Positions 35,622 through 43,992 of a DNA stretch of 64,000 nucleotides are shown piece by piece; within the stretch, counting starts at the first letter, position 1; the number at the start of each line of letters is the position of its first letter. A model generated the notes under the pieces. The model saw only the letters and a list, made by a program, of their open reading frames with translations, made no database searches and had not been told where the DNA came from. Position numbers and translations under genes: made by a program. The stretch spans positions 474,009 through 538,008 of the forward strand of contig RXJG01000004.1 in assembly GCA_003963365.1 (NCBI GenBank), written 5' to 3'. This stretch comes from Sphingobacteriales bacterium (lineage in GTDB: Bacteria > Bacteroidota > Bacteroidia > Chitinophagales > Chitinophagaceae).

Positions 35622-36480
35622 ATTGTTTAAAATTTACAAACGTCCACGCACCTATATTGCTTTTGGCGCAGTTATGGCAATTGTTGCCGTAGTACAGGTA
35701 GCATTGAGATACGATGGGAAATCCTATATTGATTTTATGATGAGCGGACTTTCAGACACTTTTGAATTTCAAAATGATAAAGTGCTGAACGGATACCTAG
35801 TTTGTTTTATTATTCTGAACACATTGCTGATTCATGTACCGCTGCTGGTAACATTAATTGCTGCAGATGAAGTGGCAGGAGAAGCCAATATGGGTACTTT
35901 GCGATTATTAATGACTAAACCAGTTAGCAGAACCCAACTCATACTGGTAAAGTTTGCCGCTTCTGTCATCTATGTTATTTTATTATTGATGTGGATGGCA
36001 GTGCTGGCTCTGCTGATTAGTATTTTAATTTTCGGAACAAATGATATGGTGGTGTTGCGAAACGACAGCTTCCACCAGATGCAGGCCAATGATGTGGTGT
36101 GGAGATATGTTATGGCATTTGGTTATGCAACGGTGGCCATGAGTACTGTGGCGGCTTTATCATTGTTGCTATCTGTTTTTGCAGACAATGCGGTTGGGCC
36201 CATTGTGGCAACTATCAGTATCGTTATTGTGCTCACCATTCTTTCAGAAATGAATATTCCGCTGTATGATAAAACGGTGAAACCTTATTTATTTACTTCA
36301 CATATGGTGGCATGGAAAGGGTTTTTCTATGTTAAATCAACCGAAGAAGGAGAAACAATTAAAGGGTCAATTGAGAATTTGCCGGCAATTGGCAGAAGCT
36401 TTTTAATATTGGTTATTTATATATGCCTCTTTGTTGGGTCAGCCGTTGTGTGCTTTAAGAAAAAAGATATTCTCAGCTAA
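35599..36480 (+). CDS. ABC-2 type transporter permease
   Basis: A 293-residue membrane protein with six hydrophobic segments and an amphipathic N-terminus (M-W-K-L-L-Q-I-E-L-F-K-I-Y-K-R-P-R-T-Y), typical of ABC-2 permeases. The block G-E-A-N-M-G-T-L-R-L-L-M-T-K-P-V-S-R is a family hallmark. The ATG at 35599 was chosen over an upstream in-frame ATG because of this N-terminus. The LolA-like protein begins directly after the stop. Confidence 0.88.
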   Translation: MWKLLQIELFKIYKRPRTYIAFGAVMAIVAVVQVALRYDGKSYIDFMMSGLSDTFEFQNDKVLNGYLVCFIILNTLLIHVPLLVTLIAADEVAGEANMGTLRLLMTKPVSRTQLILVKFAASVIYVILLLMWMAVLALLISILIFGTNDMVVLRNDSFHQMQANDVVWRYVMAFGYATVAMSTVAALSLLLSVFADNAVGPIVATISIVIVLTILSEMNIPLYDKTVKPYLFTSHMVAWKGFFYVKSTEEGETIKGSIENLPAIGRSFLILVIYICLFVGSAVVCFKKKDILS

Positions 36481-36489
36481 ATGATACGC

Positions 36490-37179
36490 ATGAAAAAATC
36501 GATATTAATCGTTGCTTTTTTATTACCTGCAATTTTCATAAAAGCACAGGACGTAAATGAATTACTGAAGCAGGTAAGAGCAAAGATTGAAAAAGTAAAC
36601 GACTACGTGGCTTCTGGTAAAATGAAAACCAATGTAATCTTTATGAAAGTTCCCGTAGCCAGCATTAAAGTATTTTTCAAAAAACCCAACAGACTTAAAA
36701 TTAAAAACGAAAGCGGTATCTCCCTTATTCCCAAAGGAAGTATCAGCATCAGCTTAAATAATGTATTGGCAGAAGATGGTTATTCAGCGTTGGATGCAGG
36801 TACGGCTAAAATTGGAAATACCGATACAAGGGTAATTAAGTTATTGCCCAATGATGATAACAATGAAGTAGTATTATCAACATTATATGTTGACCCGGTT
36901 AAATTACTGGTGTTAAAATCAAAAACAACTACCAAAGACAACGGAACGTATGAGCTGGAGATGAAATATGGAATATATGCTGATTATGCTTTGCCGGATA
37001 AAGTTATTTTTAGTTTTAATACCAAGGAATATAAACTTCCCAAGGGGGTAACGTTTGATTACGATGATGGTACTGAAAAAAAACAACCCGGCGGAAAACC
37101 CCAAAAAGGGAAAGTAGAATTAACTTATTCTTCTTACATCATCAACAAAGGGGTTGATGAATCTGTATTCAGTAAATAA
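36490..37179 (+). CDS. LolA-like periplasmic lipoprotein-carrier protein
   Basis: A 229-residue exported protein with signal peptide M-K-K-S-I-L-I-V to I-K-A-Q-D. It resembles the LolA/LolB fold: an N-terminal helix (V-N-E-L-L-K-Q-V-R-A-K-I-E-K-V-N), then alternating strands such as K-V-F-F-K-K-P-N-R-L-K-I-K. It starts 10 bp after the ABC permease stop; the trio could form a system handling lipoprotein or lipid, but the exporter is ABC-2, not LolCDE, so this link is inference. A slightly upstream ATG adds three residues. Confidence 0.65.
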   Translation: MKKSILIVAFLLPAIFIKAQDVNELLKQVRAKIEKVNDYVASGKMKTNVIFMKVPVASIKVFFKKPNRLKIKNESGISLIPKGSISISLNNVLAEDGYSALDAGTAKIGNTDTRVIKLLPNDDNNEVVLSTLYVDPVKLLVLKSKTTTKDNGTYELEMKYGIYADYALPDKVIFSFNTKEYKLPKGVTFDYDDGTEKKQPGGKPQKGKVELTYSSYIINKGVDESVFSK

Positions 37180-37181
37180 GG

Positions 37182-38279
37182 TTAAGCACCTTCTGGTTGT
37201 TGCTCAATTTTTTCATCCTCAGCCCCCCGTAATACAATGTGACTCATTTTACGCAAAGGATTTTTCCGGCTGTCAGTATATTCGAACTGATTGCGCAAAA
37301 TATCAATAGCGGTAAATACAGCTTCCCGCATTGAAGATTCATCCGCTTTGTTTTTCCCGGCAATATCAAAGGCAGTTCCATGATCCGGCGAAGTACGAAC
37401 ACCGGGTATACCGGCTGTAAAGTTTACCCCTTCGCCTATGGCTAAAGATTTAAATGGTATCAAACCCTGGTCATGGTACATAGCCAGTATTGCATCAAAT
37501 TTTTCATGCTGACCTCTTGCAAAAAAAGCATCTGCACTATAGGGGCCAAACACCATCATGTCTTTTTGTTTGGCTTCTTTTATTGCGGGTTTAATAATCG
37601 TATCTTCTTCTGTACCCACCAAACCTTCATCTCCTGCGTGTGGATTTAAACCCAATACGGCAATACGTGGTTTACTGATGCCAAAATCTTTTTTGAGCGA
37701 TTGATTTAATATATCCAGTTTTGATAACAGGTTTTCTTTGGTAACAGCTTTGGCAATATCAGTTACAGGAACATGCTCTGAAAGTAATGCCACTTTTAAA
37801 TTTTCAGCAGTCAGAATCATCAATACATCTTTTGCTTCAAATGCAGCTTTAAGGTAGGGGGTATGACCAGTATAATTAAATTCACTGCTCTGAACATTTT
37901 TCTTATGAATGGGGGCTGTTACCAGGCCATCAATTACTTTTTCTTTCAGCGCCTGTACTGCTGCCGTCAGTGATTTTACAGCATACTTACCTCCGGTTTC
38001 ATTTAATGAACCGGGTGTAATATTTACATCCTCTTCCCAGCAGGTATATACATTGATCATTTTAGGATTAAACCGGTAATCTTTTACTGCCTGGTAATTA
38101 AAATTTATTTCAGGAAATGCTTTTTTGTAAAAATTGATCACTTTATTTGAAGCGAAAACAACAGGGGTGCAGATATCTAACATTCTTGAATCGCCCAGTA
38201 CTTTAATGATAAGTTCGGGGCCGATGCCATTTAAGTCACCGCAGCTAAAGCCAATAACCGGTTTTTGTGTTTCTGCCAT
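37182..38279 (-). CDS. pdxA: 4-hydroxythreonine-4-phosphate dehydrogenase
   Basis: A 365-residue enzyme of pyridoxal-5-phosphate synthesis that oxidises 4-phosphohydroxy-L-threonine. Visible blocks are G-D-L-N-G-I-G-P-E at the N-terminus, T-A-P-I-H-K, G-H-T-P-Y-L, G-L-N-P-H-A-G-D-E-G and M-Y-H-D-Q-G-L-I-P-F-K; the histidines in the latter blocks are metal ligands. Length is normal. It is convergent with the LolA-like gene (2 bp between stops) and divergent from rsmA. Confidence 0.95.
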   Translation of the reverse strand: MAETQKPVIGFSCGDLNGIGPELIIKVLGDSRMLDICTPVVFASNKVINFYKKAFPEINFNYQAVKDYRFNPKMINVYTCWEEDVNITPGSLNETGGKYAVKSLTAAVQALKEKVIDGLVTAPIHKKNVQSSEFNYTGHTPYLKAAFEAKDVLMILTAENLKVALLSEHVPVTDIAKAVTKENLLSKLDILNQSLKKDFGISKPRIAVLGLNPHAGDEGLVGTEEDTIIKPAIKEAKQKDMMVFGPYSADAFFARGQHEKFDAILAMYHDQGLIPFKSLAIGEGVNFTAGIPGVRTSPDHGTAFDIAGKNKADESSMREAVFTAIDILRNQFEYTDSRKNPLRKMSHIVLRGAEDEKIEQQPEGA

Positions 38280-38439
38280 GGATGCAATCTTTTAGAGGGC
38301 GAAAATACAGATATAAATGATTCTTGCTTTATTAAAAGATTTACTTATTAATATTGGTTTAGCCGGTAATAATTTATGTTTTTATACGAAAAGCTATGTA
38401 TTTCTTATGCTGACGGATTTTTTGCCATAACAGAACAGC

Positions 38440-38447
38440 TAATTTTG
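38440..38447 (+). promoter_or_regulatory. -7 promoter box (TAATTTTG) of rsmA
   Basis: TAATTTTG lies four bases before the rsmA ATG; transcription would start close to the start codon, another candidate leaderless or very short leader. Confidence 0.45.
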
Positions 38448-38451
38448 CAGG

Positions 38452-39207
38452 ATGTATACGCTAAAGAAATCACTGGGTCAGCATTTTTTAAAAGATGAAA
38501 ATATTTGCCGAAAAATTGTAGAAGCATTGCAGGCGCATACTTTTTCAAATTTGGTGGAAGTTGGCCCGGGTGGAGGTGCCCTTACAAAGTATTTATTGCA
38601 ATTATCCAATATCAATTTTAAAGCGGTGGAAATTGATACAGAAAAAGTGGAATACCTGGAGCAAACTTATCCCGCAATAAAAGATAAGATTGTTCACGAA
38701 AGTTTTTTGGATACCGCCAAACCGTTTAATGAAAAATTCACCGTGGTTGGTAATTTCCCTTATAACATTTCTACACAAATCCTGTTTAAAATACTGGAAT
38801 GGAAAGAAGAGGTGGAATGTGTAGTGGGTATGTTTCAAAAAGAAGTGGCTCTGCGGGTGGCAGCAAAAGAAGGGACCAAAGTATATGGAGTAATGAGTGT
38901 GCTGATACAGGCTTTTTATAAAGTGGAGTATTTGTTTGATGTGCATGAAAAATGTTTTAACCCGCCACCTAAAGTAAAAAGCGGGGTCATTCGTTTATTG
39001 CCGTTGCAAAAAGTACCTGTTATGAGAAGTGAAAAAGATTTCTTTTTATTGGTAAAAACGGCTTTTAATCAACGCAGAAAAATGTTGCGTAATGCCGTTA
39101 AAAGTTTATTTGATACAAAAACGTTGCAGGATGAAATTTTTAATAAACGGGCGGAACAACTGAGGGTGGAAGATTTTGCATCACTAACATTTAAAATGAA
39201 ACAATAG
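38452..39207 (+). CDS. rsmA: 16S rRNA dimethyladenosine transferase
   Basis: A 251-residue SAM-dependent methyltransferase that dimethylates two adjacent adenosines in 16S rRNA helix 45 (KsgA). It has L-G-Q-H-F-L-K-D at the start, the SAM motif V-E-V-G-P-G-G-G-A-L-T and the catalytic N-F-P-Y-N-I-S motif. The end of the protein contains the usual R-R-K-M-L-R-N. It is followed 21 bp later by a 2-hydroxyacid dehydrogenase gene. Confidence 0.95.
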   Translation: MYTLKKSLGQHFLKDENICRKIVEALQAHTFSNLVEVGPGGGALTKYLLQLSNINFKAVEIDTEKVEYLEQTYPAIKDKIVHESFLDTAKPFNEKFTVVGNFPYNISTQILFKILEWKEEVECVVGMFQKEVALRVAAKEGTKVYGVMSVLIQAFYKVEYLFDVHEKCFNPPPKVKSGVIRLLPLQKVPVMRSEKDFFLLVKTAFNQRRKMLRNAVKSLFDTKTLQDEIFNKRAEQLRVEDFASLTFKMKQ

Positions 39208-39228
39208 CCCTTATACGGGTGGTGGTTT

Positions 39229-40155
39229 ATGGAGAAAGTAATTATTACAGCCAAATGTCATGATATTTTGCAGGAGCAATTGGCCCGTAAAGGGTATGAT
39301 GTATTATATCTGCCGGAGATAACTTATGAAGATTTAAATGCCATCGTTGGGGAAGCGGAAGGATTGATTCTCTCCACAAGGTTGAAAATTGATAAACCAA
39401 TTTTAGACAATGCTATTAATTTAAAATGGATTGGTCGCCTGGGAAGCGGGTTGGAATTGATAGATGTGGAGTATGCCAGAAGCAAAGGTATAAAAGTGGA
39501 AAGCAGCCCGGAAGGTAACCGGGATGCAGTGGGAGAACATGCCCTGGCAATGCTGCTCGGTTTGATGAATAAAATTTTAGTAAGCCATCTTGAAGTAAAA
39601 GATTTTATTTGGAAAAGAGAAGCCAACCGGGGTTGGGAATTAAATGGTAAAACAGTCGGTATCATAGGTTTTGGTAATGCAGGATCAGCTTTTGCTAAAA
39701 AACTGCAGGGTTTTGATGTTACCATACTTGCTTATGATAAATACAAATTTGGTTTTGCATCGGGCAATATTAAAGAAGCTTCGCTGGAGCAGGTTTTAAA
39801 GTATAGCGACGTGGTGAGCCTGTATGTTCCCTTAACAGAAGAAACATTTCACATGGCTAATGATGATTTCTTTAATGCTATGGAACAAAAGCCATGGTTC
39901 ATCAACACCTGCCGTGGTAAAGTACATGAAACCGGTGCTGTTATCAATGCGCTTCAAAATGAAAAAATATCGGGGGCAGCACTGGATGTACTGGAGAATG
40001 AAAAACTCAGTACTTATTCAGAGGAGGAAAAGCAGCAGCTACGCTGGCTTTCAGCCCGGCCCAATGTTATTATTACACCCCATATTGCCGGGTATAGCCA
40101 TGAGGCTTTTTATAAAATGAGTAAAATACTTCTGCAAAAACTGGGATTTTTATAA
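39229..40155 (+). CDS. D-isomer-specific 2-hydroxyacid dehydrogenase
   Basis: A 308-residue NAD-dependent oxidoreductase of the phosphoglycerate-dehydrogenase family. The Rossmann motif is [13 protein letters not shown]. Catalytic arginine, glutamate and histidine fit N-T-C-R-G-K, L-E-N-E and T-P-H-I-A-G. No ACT domain is present, so it may not be the allosteric serine-pathway enzyme. The exact substrate is uncertain. Confidence 0.88.
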   Translation: MEKVIITAKCHDILQEQLARKGYDVLYLPEITYEDLNAIVGEAEGLILSTRLKIDKPILDNAINLKWIGRLGSGLELIDVEYARSKGIKVESSPEGNRDAVGEHALAMLLGLMNKILVSHLEVKDFIWKREANRGWELNGKTVGIIGFGNAGSAFAKKLQGFDVTILAYDKYKFGFASGNIKEASLEQVLKYSDVVSLYVPLTEETFHMANDDFFNAMEQKPWFINTCRGKVHETGAVINALQNEKISGAALDVLENEKLSTYSEEEKQQLRWLSARPNVIITPHIAGYSHEAFYKMSKILLQKLGFL

Positions 40156-40169
40156 TTCAGGACTTTTTC

Positions 40170-40228
40170 TATTTTTGCAATATGTAATGGCAACGCTTCA
40201 GCCCCACTGAGGCGTTGTTATTTTTTTC
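40170..40228 (+). promoter_or_regulatory. greA leader with -7 box and terminator-like hairpin
   Basis: TATTTTTG (40170-40177) matches TAnnTTTG. About 14 bases later comes a 9-bp hairpin CAACGCTTC / GAGGCGTTG (40191-40199 and 40209-40217) followed by a run of T's. If the box is active, the hairpin lies in the greA 5' leader as an attenuator; alternatively it simply terminates the upstream dehydrogenase gene. Confidence 0.5.
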
Positions 40229-40241
40229 TGTTTACTATAAA

Positions 40242-40248
40242 GGGGAGG
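40242..40248 (+). promoter_or_regulatory. Unusually strong Shine-Dalgarno of greA
   Basis: GGGGAGG lies four bases before the greA ATG. Such motifs are rare in Bacteroidota, where most mRNAs lack them, so this may mark special translational control. Confidence 0.5.
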
Positions 40249-40252
40249 AATT

Positions 40253-40726
40253 ATGAATGAGATATTGTATATAACCCGGGATACACTGGAGCAAATGAAA
40301 GCTGAATTGCAACGGATGAAAACGGTTGACCGTCCTGCAGCTTCAAGAGCTATTGCAGAAGCCAGGGAAAAGGGAGATTTAAAAGAAAATGCGGAATATG
40401 ATGCGGCTAAAGAGGCGCAGGGAATATTAGAAGCCCGTATAAAAAAACTGGAAAGCGATATTGCCAATGTAAGAATATTAAGTGCGGATAATCTTGATAC
40501 CAGCAAGGTGAGCATTCTTACCAAAGTAAAACTTACCAATTTAGCCACTAAAAAATCGGTTGTTTATCAAATCGTTTCTGAAAAAGAAGCAGACCTGAAA
40601 GCCGGAAAAATTTCTGTAACATCACCTATTGGAAAGGGGGTACTTGGAAAACAAGTGGGGGAAATAGCAGAAGTACAGGCACCTGCTGGTGTAATTAAAT
40701 TCCAGATTGAAGAGATTACAGCATAG
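40253..40726 (+). CDS. greA: Transcription elongation factor GreA
   Basis: A 157-residue RNA-polymerase cleavage factor that rescues backtracked complexes. The N-terminal coiled coil carries the catalytic acidic tip G-D-L-K-E-N-A-E-Y-D-A-A-K, and the C-terminal globular domain has V-T-S-P-I-G-K-G-V-L-G-K. Length is normal. It has an unusual leader (hairpin and strong Shine-Dalgarno). The HIT gene follows 28 bp downstream. Confidence 0.96.
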   Translation: MNEILYITRDTLEQMKAELQRMKTVDRPAASRAIAEAREKGDLKENAEYDAAKEAQGILEARIKKLESDIANVRILSADNLDTSKVSILTKVKLTNLATKKSVVYQIVSEKEADLKAGKISVTSPIGKGVLGKQVGEIAEVQAPAGVIKFQIEEITA

Positions 40727-40754
40727 ATCATCATAACTGAAAAATTTCAGCAGC

Positions 40755-41150
40755 ATGACTATTTTTTCTAAAATAATAGCCGGTGAAATACCCAGCTATA
40801 AGATTGCAGAGAATGATAAGTTCTTTGCTTTCCTGGATATTTTTCCGCTTGCTGAAGGACATACACTGATAGTTCCTAAATTGGAAATTGATAAATTTTT
40901 TGATGTTCCGGACAACTTTCTGGCTGAAATGCTGGTCTTTGCCAAACCTATTGCACATGCAATAGAAAAAGCGTTTGACTGTAACCGATGTGGAATAAGT
41001 GTTGTAGGGTTGGAAGTACCGCATGCACACCTGCACCTGGTGCCCATCAATAACTCAGATGATTTAAATTTTACCCGGCCTAAATTAAAAATGACACCAG
41101 AAGCATTAAAGAAAACACAGGAAAAAATCCTGGCTAATTTAAAACGATAA
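40755..41150 (+). CDS. HIT-family nucleotide-binding hydrolase
   Basis: A 131-residue HINT/PKCI-like protein. It starts I-F-S-K-I-I-A-G-E-I-P and contains the histidine triad P-H-A-H-L-H-L-V-P. The family hydrolyses AMP-lysine-type or other nucleotide phosphoramidates. The next gene starts after 1 bp. Confidence 0.93.
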   Translation: MTIFSKIIAGEIPSYKIAENDKFFAFLDIFPLAEGHTLIVPKLEIDKFFDVPDNFLAEMLVFAKPIAHAIEKAFDCNRCGISVVGLEVPHAHLHLVPINNSDDLNFTRPKLKMTPEALKKTQEKILANLKR

Positions 41151-41151
41151 C

Positions 41152-41508
41152 ATGAGCCAGAACCAGCAAACCACCACCCGGCCACCGCTTATTACACTGC
41201 TTTGCACTTTTGTATTTGCTGCAGGTATTTATATGATTATTCAAACATTTTCCGGCGCATTTCAGCATGATTTAAAAGATTCAGGAAAAATTTTGTTTTC
41301 ACCTTTAATAGTGCTCTTTATAATCATTGCTCTTACGGGTGCCTCCGGTATATGGACGATGGAAAAATGGGGTTTCTTTATTTTTTTGATTGCCGCCTGC
41401 GGTTTCCAGGTAGTGCCGGCAATATTTGGTGTATGGACTTATGCGTGGTTATTGCCAGTGGTGCTTTCATCTTTATTTGCCATTCATTTGAGAGAAATGA
41501 AATCTTAA
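41152..41508 (+). CDS. Hypothetical small membrane protein (118 aa)
   Basis: A 118-residue protein with four predicted transmembrane helices (about 12-32, 46-64, 68-86 and 90-110) and a polar N-terminus. It begins 1 bp after the HIT gene, so it is co-transcribed with greA and HIT. No family recognised. It is convergent with ruvC. Confidence 0.7.
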   Translation: MSQNQQTTTRPPLITLLCTFVFAAGIYMIIQTFSGAFQHDLKDSGKILFSPLIVLFIIIALTGASGIWTMEKWGFFIFLIAACGFQVVPAIFGVWTYAWLLPVVLSSLFAIHLREMKS

Positions 41509-41531
41509 TAAAAACCTTCAGGCAAGCTGCT

Positions 41532-42095
41532 TTATTTTTTTATTCTCCCGGGGTTATTCTTAATAAAATCTTCCCATCCATTCAGTTTGTTACTATTTAT
41601 ATTTAAAGGAGAACGGTTTTGAAAGTAATGACACACCGCCACGGCCAGGGCATCTGTAGCATCATAATATTTGGGTGTTTCTTTAAAAGCGATAATTCTT
41701 TGAAGCATTTTAAAAACCTGTTCTTTATCTGAATTACCATTGCCGGTAATGGATTGCTTTACTTTTTTGGGTGAATATTCAGTAACAGTTAACCCGGCCG
41801 ACATGGCAGCAGCTATTGCCACTCCCTGTGCCCTGCCCAGCTTAAGCATACTCTGTACATTTTTTCCAAAGAAAGGAGCTTCAATAGCAAAATAATCCGG
41901 CTGATGTTTTTGAATGATACCACAAACTTTTTCGTGTATCATTTGTAAACGTACATGATTATCTTTTTTGGAAGATAATTTTAATACATCCATCTCCAGT
42001 AATTCTATTTTATTGCCTGTAACCTTAATGATACCATATCCCATCAGTAATGTTCCGGGGTCGATGCCTAAAATTATTTTGCTGTTTTTTTGCAA
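41532..42095 (-). CDS. ruvC: Holliday junction resolvase RuvC
   Basis: A 187-residue endonuclease that resolves Holliday junctions. The RNase-H-like core has the first catalytic aspartate in G-I-D12-P-G-T and further acidic residues in F-A-I-E-A-P-F-F and D-A-T-D-A-L-A-V-A-V-C-H. ruvB lies about 15 kb away at 56674, so the ruv genes are dispersed. Confidence 0.94.
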   Translation of the reverse strand: MQKNSKIILGIDPGTLLMGYGIIKVTGNKIELLEMDVLKLSSKKDNHVRLQMIHEKVCGIIQKHQPDYFAIEAPFFGKNVQSMLKLGRAQGVAIAAAMSAGLTVTEYSPKKVKQSITGNGNSDKEQVFKMLQRIIAFKETPKYYDATDALAVAVCHYFQNRSPLNINSNKLNGWEDFIKNNPGRIKK

Positions 42096-42104
42096 AGCGG
42101 GGAT

Positions 42105-42112
42105 TAAATTTG
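42105..42112 (+). promoter_or_regulatory. -7 promoter box (TAAATTTG) of the flippase-like gene
   Basis: TAAATTTG matches TAnnTTTG and lies in the 33-base gap between the ruvC start and the proposed CTG start at 42129. Confidence 0.5.
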
Positions 42113-42128
42113 AACAACTTTATTCTGC

Positions 42129-43130
42129 CTGAACAAAAATATCAAAATATTCCTCAATTATTTTTTAGGCCCGGTACTCTTTCTGTGGTTATCCGTTTCT
42201 ATTTATCACCAGATAGCAACTCAAAACGATTTACCACATGCACTTGAACAAATTAAACTCGCTGTAACGGGCAATGATGCATGGAAGCTGTGGTTAACTG
42301 TTATATTAATGTTGTTAAACTGGGGTATTGAAGCGAGGAAATGGCAGGTATTGCTGAAATCATTGCAACCTGTTTCATTATTAAAAGCATTTAATTCTGT
42401 GTTGAGTGGTGTGGCTTTTGCTATCAATACTCCCAACAGAATTGGTGAATATGGAGGAAGAGTATTGTATATTAATGCGGGTAACCGTATTAAAGCTGTT
42501 TCGCTGGCCATGCTGGGTAGCATTAGTCAGCTTATCATTACATTGCTAACTGGCTTTTGCGGACTGTTGTATTTAAAAAATCTTAACATCCTAAGTACAA
42601 CTGGAGTGGTGCATCCATTGTCTCATATTTGGTTCAATATTGTTGTGTACGGGGTTTTATTAGTAACGCTAGGGGTTGTGCTTTTTTATTTTCGCTTGTC
42701 GTGGATGGTAAGATGGCTGGAAAAATTACCCCGCAAAGGAAAGATGATAGAATATATAAAAGTACTGGATAGCTTTGCATTTGCGGATTTAATACGACTT
42801 TTAAGTTTGTCGCTTTTCAGGTACCTGGTATTTGTGTCACAATATTTGTTATTATTTGATTTGTTTGGTGTGCAGGTAAATTGGTGGCAGGGATTTTGGA
42901 TAGTGAGTGTACTGTTTTTAATCCTGGCAATAATCCCAACCTTTGCACTGGCGGAGTTGGGAATAAGGGGAAAAGTCTCTATCTTTTTATTGCAGGGTTT
43001 CAGCAGTAATTATGCAGGAATTATTTCCTGTACACTGGGGATATGGGTAATAAATTTGGTGGTGCCGGCATTAATTGGCAGTTTATTAATTTTAGGAGTT
43101 AAATTTTTTAGATCAGATGAAGAAAATTAG
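42129..43130 (+). CDS. Flippase-like (LPG-synthase TM / UPF0104-type) membrane protein, probable CTG start
   Basis: A 333-residue membrane protein with about eight to nine transmembrane helices, resembling the transmembrane module of lysylphosphatidylglycerol synthase (flippase-like family). The first ATG, at 42309, begins inside a hydrophobic segment and omits 60 well-formed residues; the frame is open back to a stop at 42111. Upstream reading gives M-N-K-N-I-K-I-F-L-N-Y-F-L-G-P from a CTG, which resembles the N-terminus of related Bacteroidota proteins as I remember them. A -7 box ends 16 bp before this CTG. Its 3' end overlaps the DUF3108 gene by 14 bp. Substrate unknown, presumably a lipid or lipid-linked molecule. 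Confidence 0.72.
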   Translation: MNKNIKIFLNYFLGPVLFLWLSVSIYHQIATQNDLPHALEQIKLAVTGNDAWKLWLTVILMLLNWGIEARKWQVLLKSLQPVSLLKAFNSVLSGVAFAINTPNRIGEYGGRVLYINAGNRIKAVSLAMLGSISQLIITLLTGFCGLLYLKNLNILSTTGVVHPLSHIWFNIVVYGVLLVTLGVVLFYFRLSWMVRWLEKLPRKGKMIEYIKVLDSFAFADLIRLLSLSLFRYLVFVSQYLLLFDLFGVQVNWWQGFWIVSVLFLILAIIPTFALAELGIRGKVSIFLLQGFSSNYAGIISCTLGIWVINLVVPALIGSLLILGVKFFRSDEEN

Positions 43131-43914
43131 CGCAGGAACTTTTTGTTTACTTATGTCTTTAACCTTGTCCTTAAGAGCAGGAGATGAATTTTGCGGTATT
43201 CGTAATAAAGCATTCGGGGATGGTGAGCAGATAAATTTTATTGTATACTACACACTGGCGGGAGTATTTGTTAATGGTGGAGATGCTACGTTTACTACTA
43301 CCTTAGAAAGATATAATGCCAAACCTGTTTATCATATTGTAGGGTCAGGCCAAACCAATTCCTTCTTCGACAAATTTTTTAAAGTAAGAGATACCTACGA
43401 ATCTTATATTGATACAGCCACCTTGCAACCATACAAGTTTATACGCAATGTGTTTGAAGGCGGGTATAAAAAATATGAGAACGTATCGTTTAACCAGAAA
43501 GCCAATACGGCCACTTCTACCAAGGGGACATTTAAAGTTTCTAATTGTATACAGGATGTACTGAGTGCCGTTTATTATGCCCGCAATATTGATTTTAATA
43601 GTTATAAATCCGGCGATAAAATAAACTTTGATATGTACATTGATGATGAAATATTCAACATGTATATCCGGTACCTTGGTAAAGAAAAAATTAAAACTAA
43701 ATACGGAAAGTTTAATGCCATCAAGTTTAAGCCCCTGCTGATAAAAGGAACTATTTTTGAAGGTGGCGAAAAGATGACGGTTTGGGTGAGCGATGATCCT
43801 AATCATATTCCGCTGCGTATTGAAAGCCCCATTAGTGTAGGAAGTGTAAAAGTAGATATGATGGGTTACAAGAACCTGCGTTATCCAATGAGTTCATTGG
43901 TAAAAGTGAGGTGA
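43117..43914 (+). CDS. DUF3108 domain-containing exported protein
   Basis: A 265-residue protein with a signal peptide (M-K-K-I-S-A-G to L-R-A-G-D), hence periplasmic. Typical DUF3108 elements are visible: a lipocalin-like antiparallel barrel beginning G-E-Q-I-N-F-I-V-Y-Y, the centre V-R-D-T-Y-E-S-Y-I-D, and the C-terminal T-V-W-V-S-D-D-P-N-H-I-P-L-R-I-E. Function is unknown. It overlaps the flippase-like gene, indicating coupled expression and perhaps joint envelope work. Confidence 0.85.
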   Translation: MKKISAGTFCLLMSLTLSLRAGDEFCGIRNKAFGDGEQINFIVYYTLAGVFVNGGDATFTTTLERYNAKPVYHIVGSGQTNSFFDKFFKVRDTYESYIDTATLQPYKFIRNVFEGGYKKYENVSFNQKANTATSTKGTFKVSNCIQDVLSAVYYARNIDFNSYKSGDKINFDMYIDDEIFNMYIRYLGKEKIKTKYGKFNAIKFKPLLIKGTIFEGGEKMTVWVSDDPNHIPLRIESPISVGSVKVDMMGYKNLRYPMSSLVKVR

Positions 43915-43924
43915 TGATTCTTTG

Positions 43925-43990
43925 ATTTGGTGATTTGAAGATTTAAAAATGTACTCACGGAAACGAATGATCATCTTCAAACCATCAAAT
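43925..43990. repeat. Imperfect palindrome of the ATTTGRTGATTTGAAGAT family
   Basis: An 18-base arm (43925-43942) pairs with 43973-43990 at 16 of 18 positions, leaving a 30-base loop. It lies between convergent genes and may act as a weak bidirectional terminator or simply be a mobile repeat. Confidence 0.55.
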
Positions 43991-43992
43991 TT

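Noticed and set aside
42309-43130. ATG at 42309 as start of the flippase-like gene
   Set aside because: It would begin within a transmembrane helix and discard 60 in-frame, family-like residues.
43345-43806. 153-residue minus-strand reading frame in the DUF3108 gene
   Set aside because: Shadow of a well-supported coding frame.
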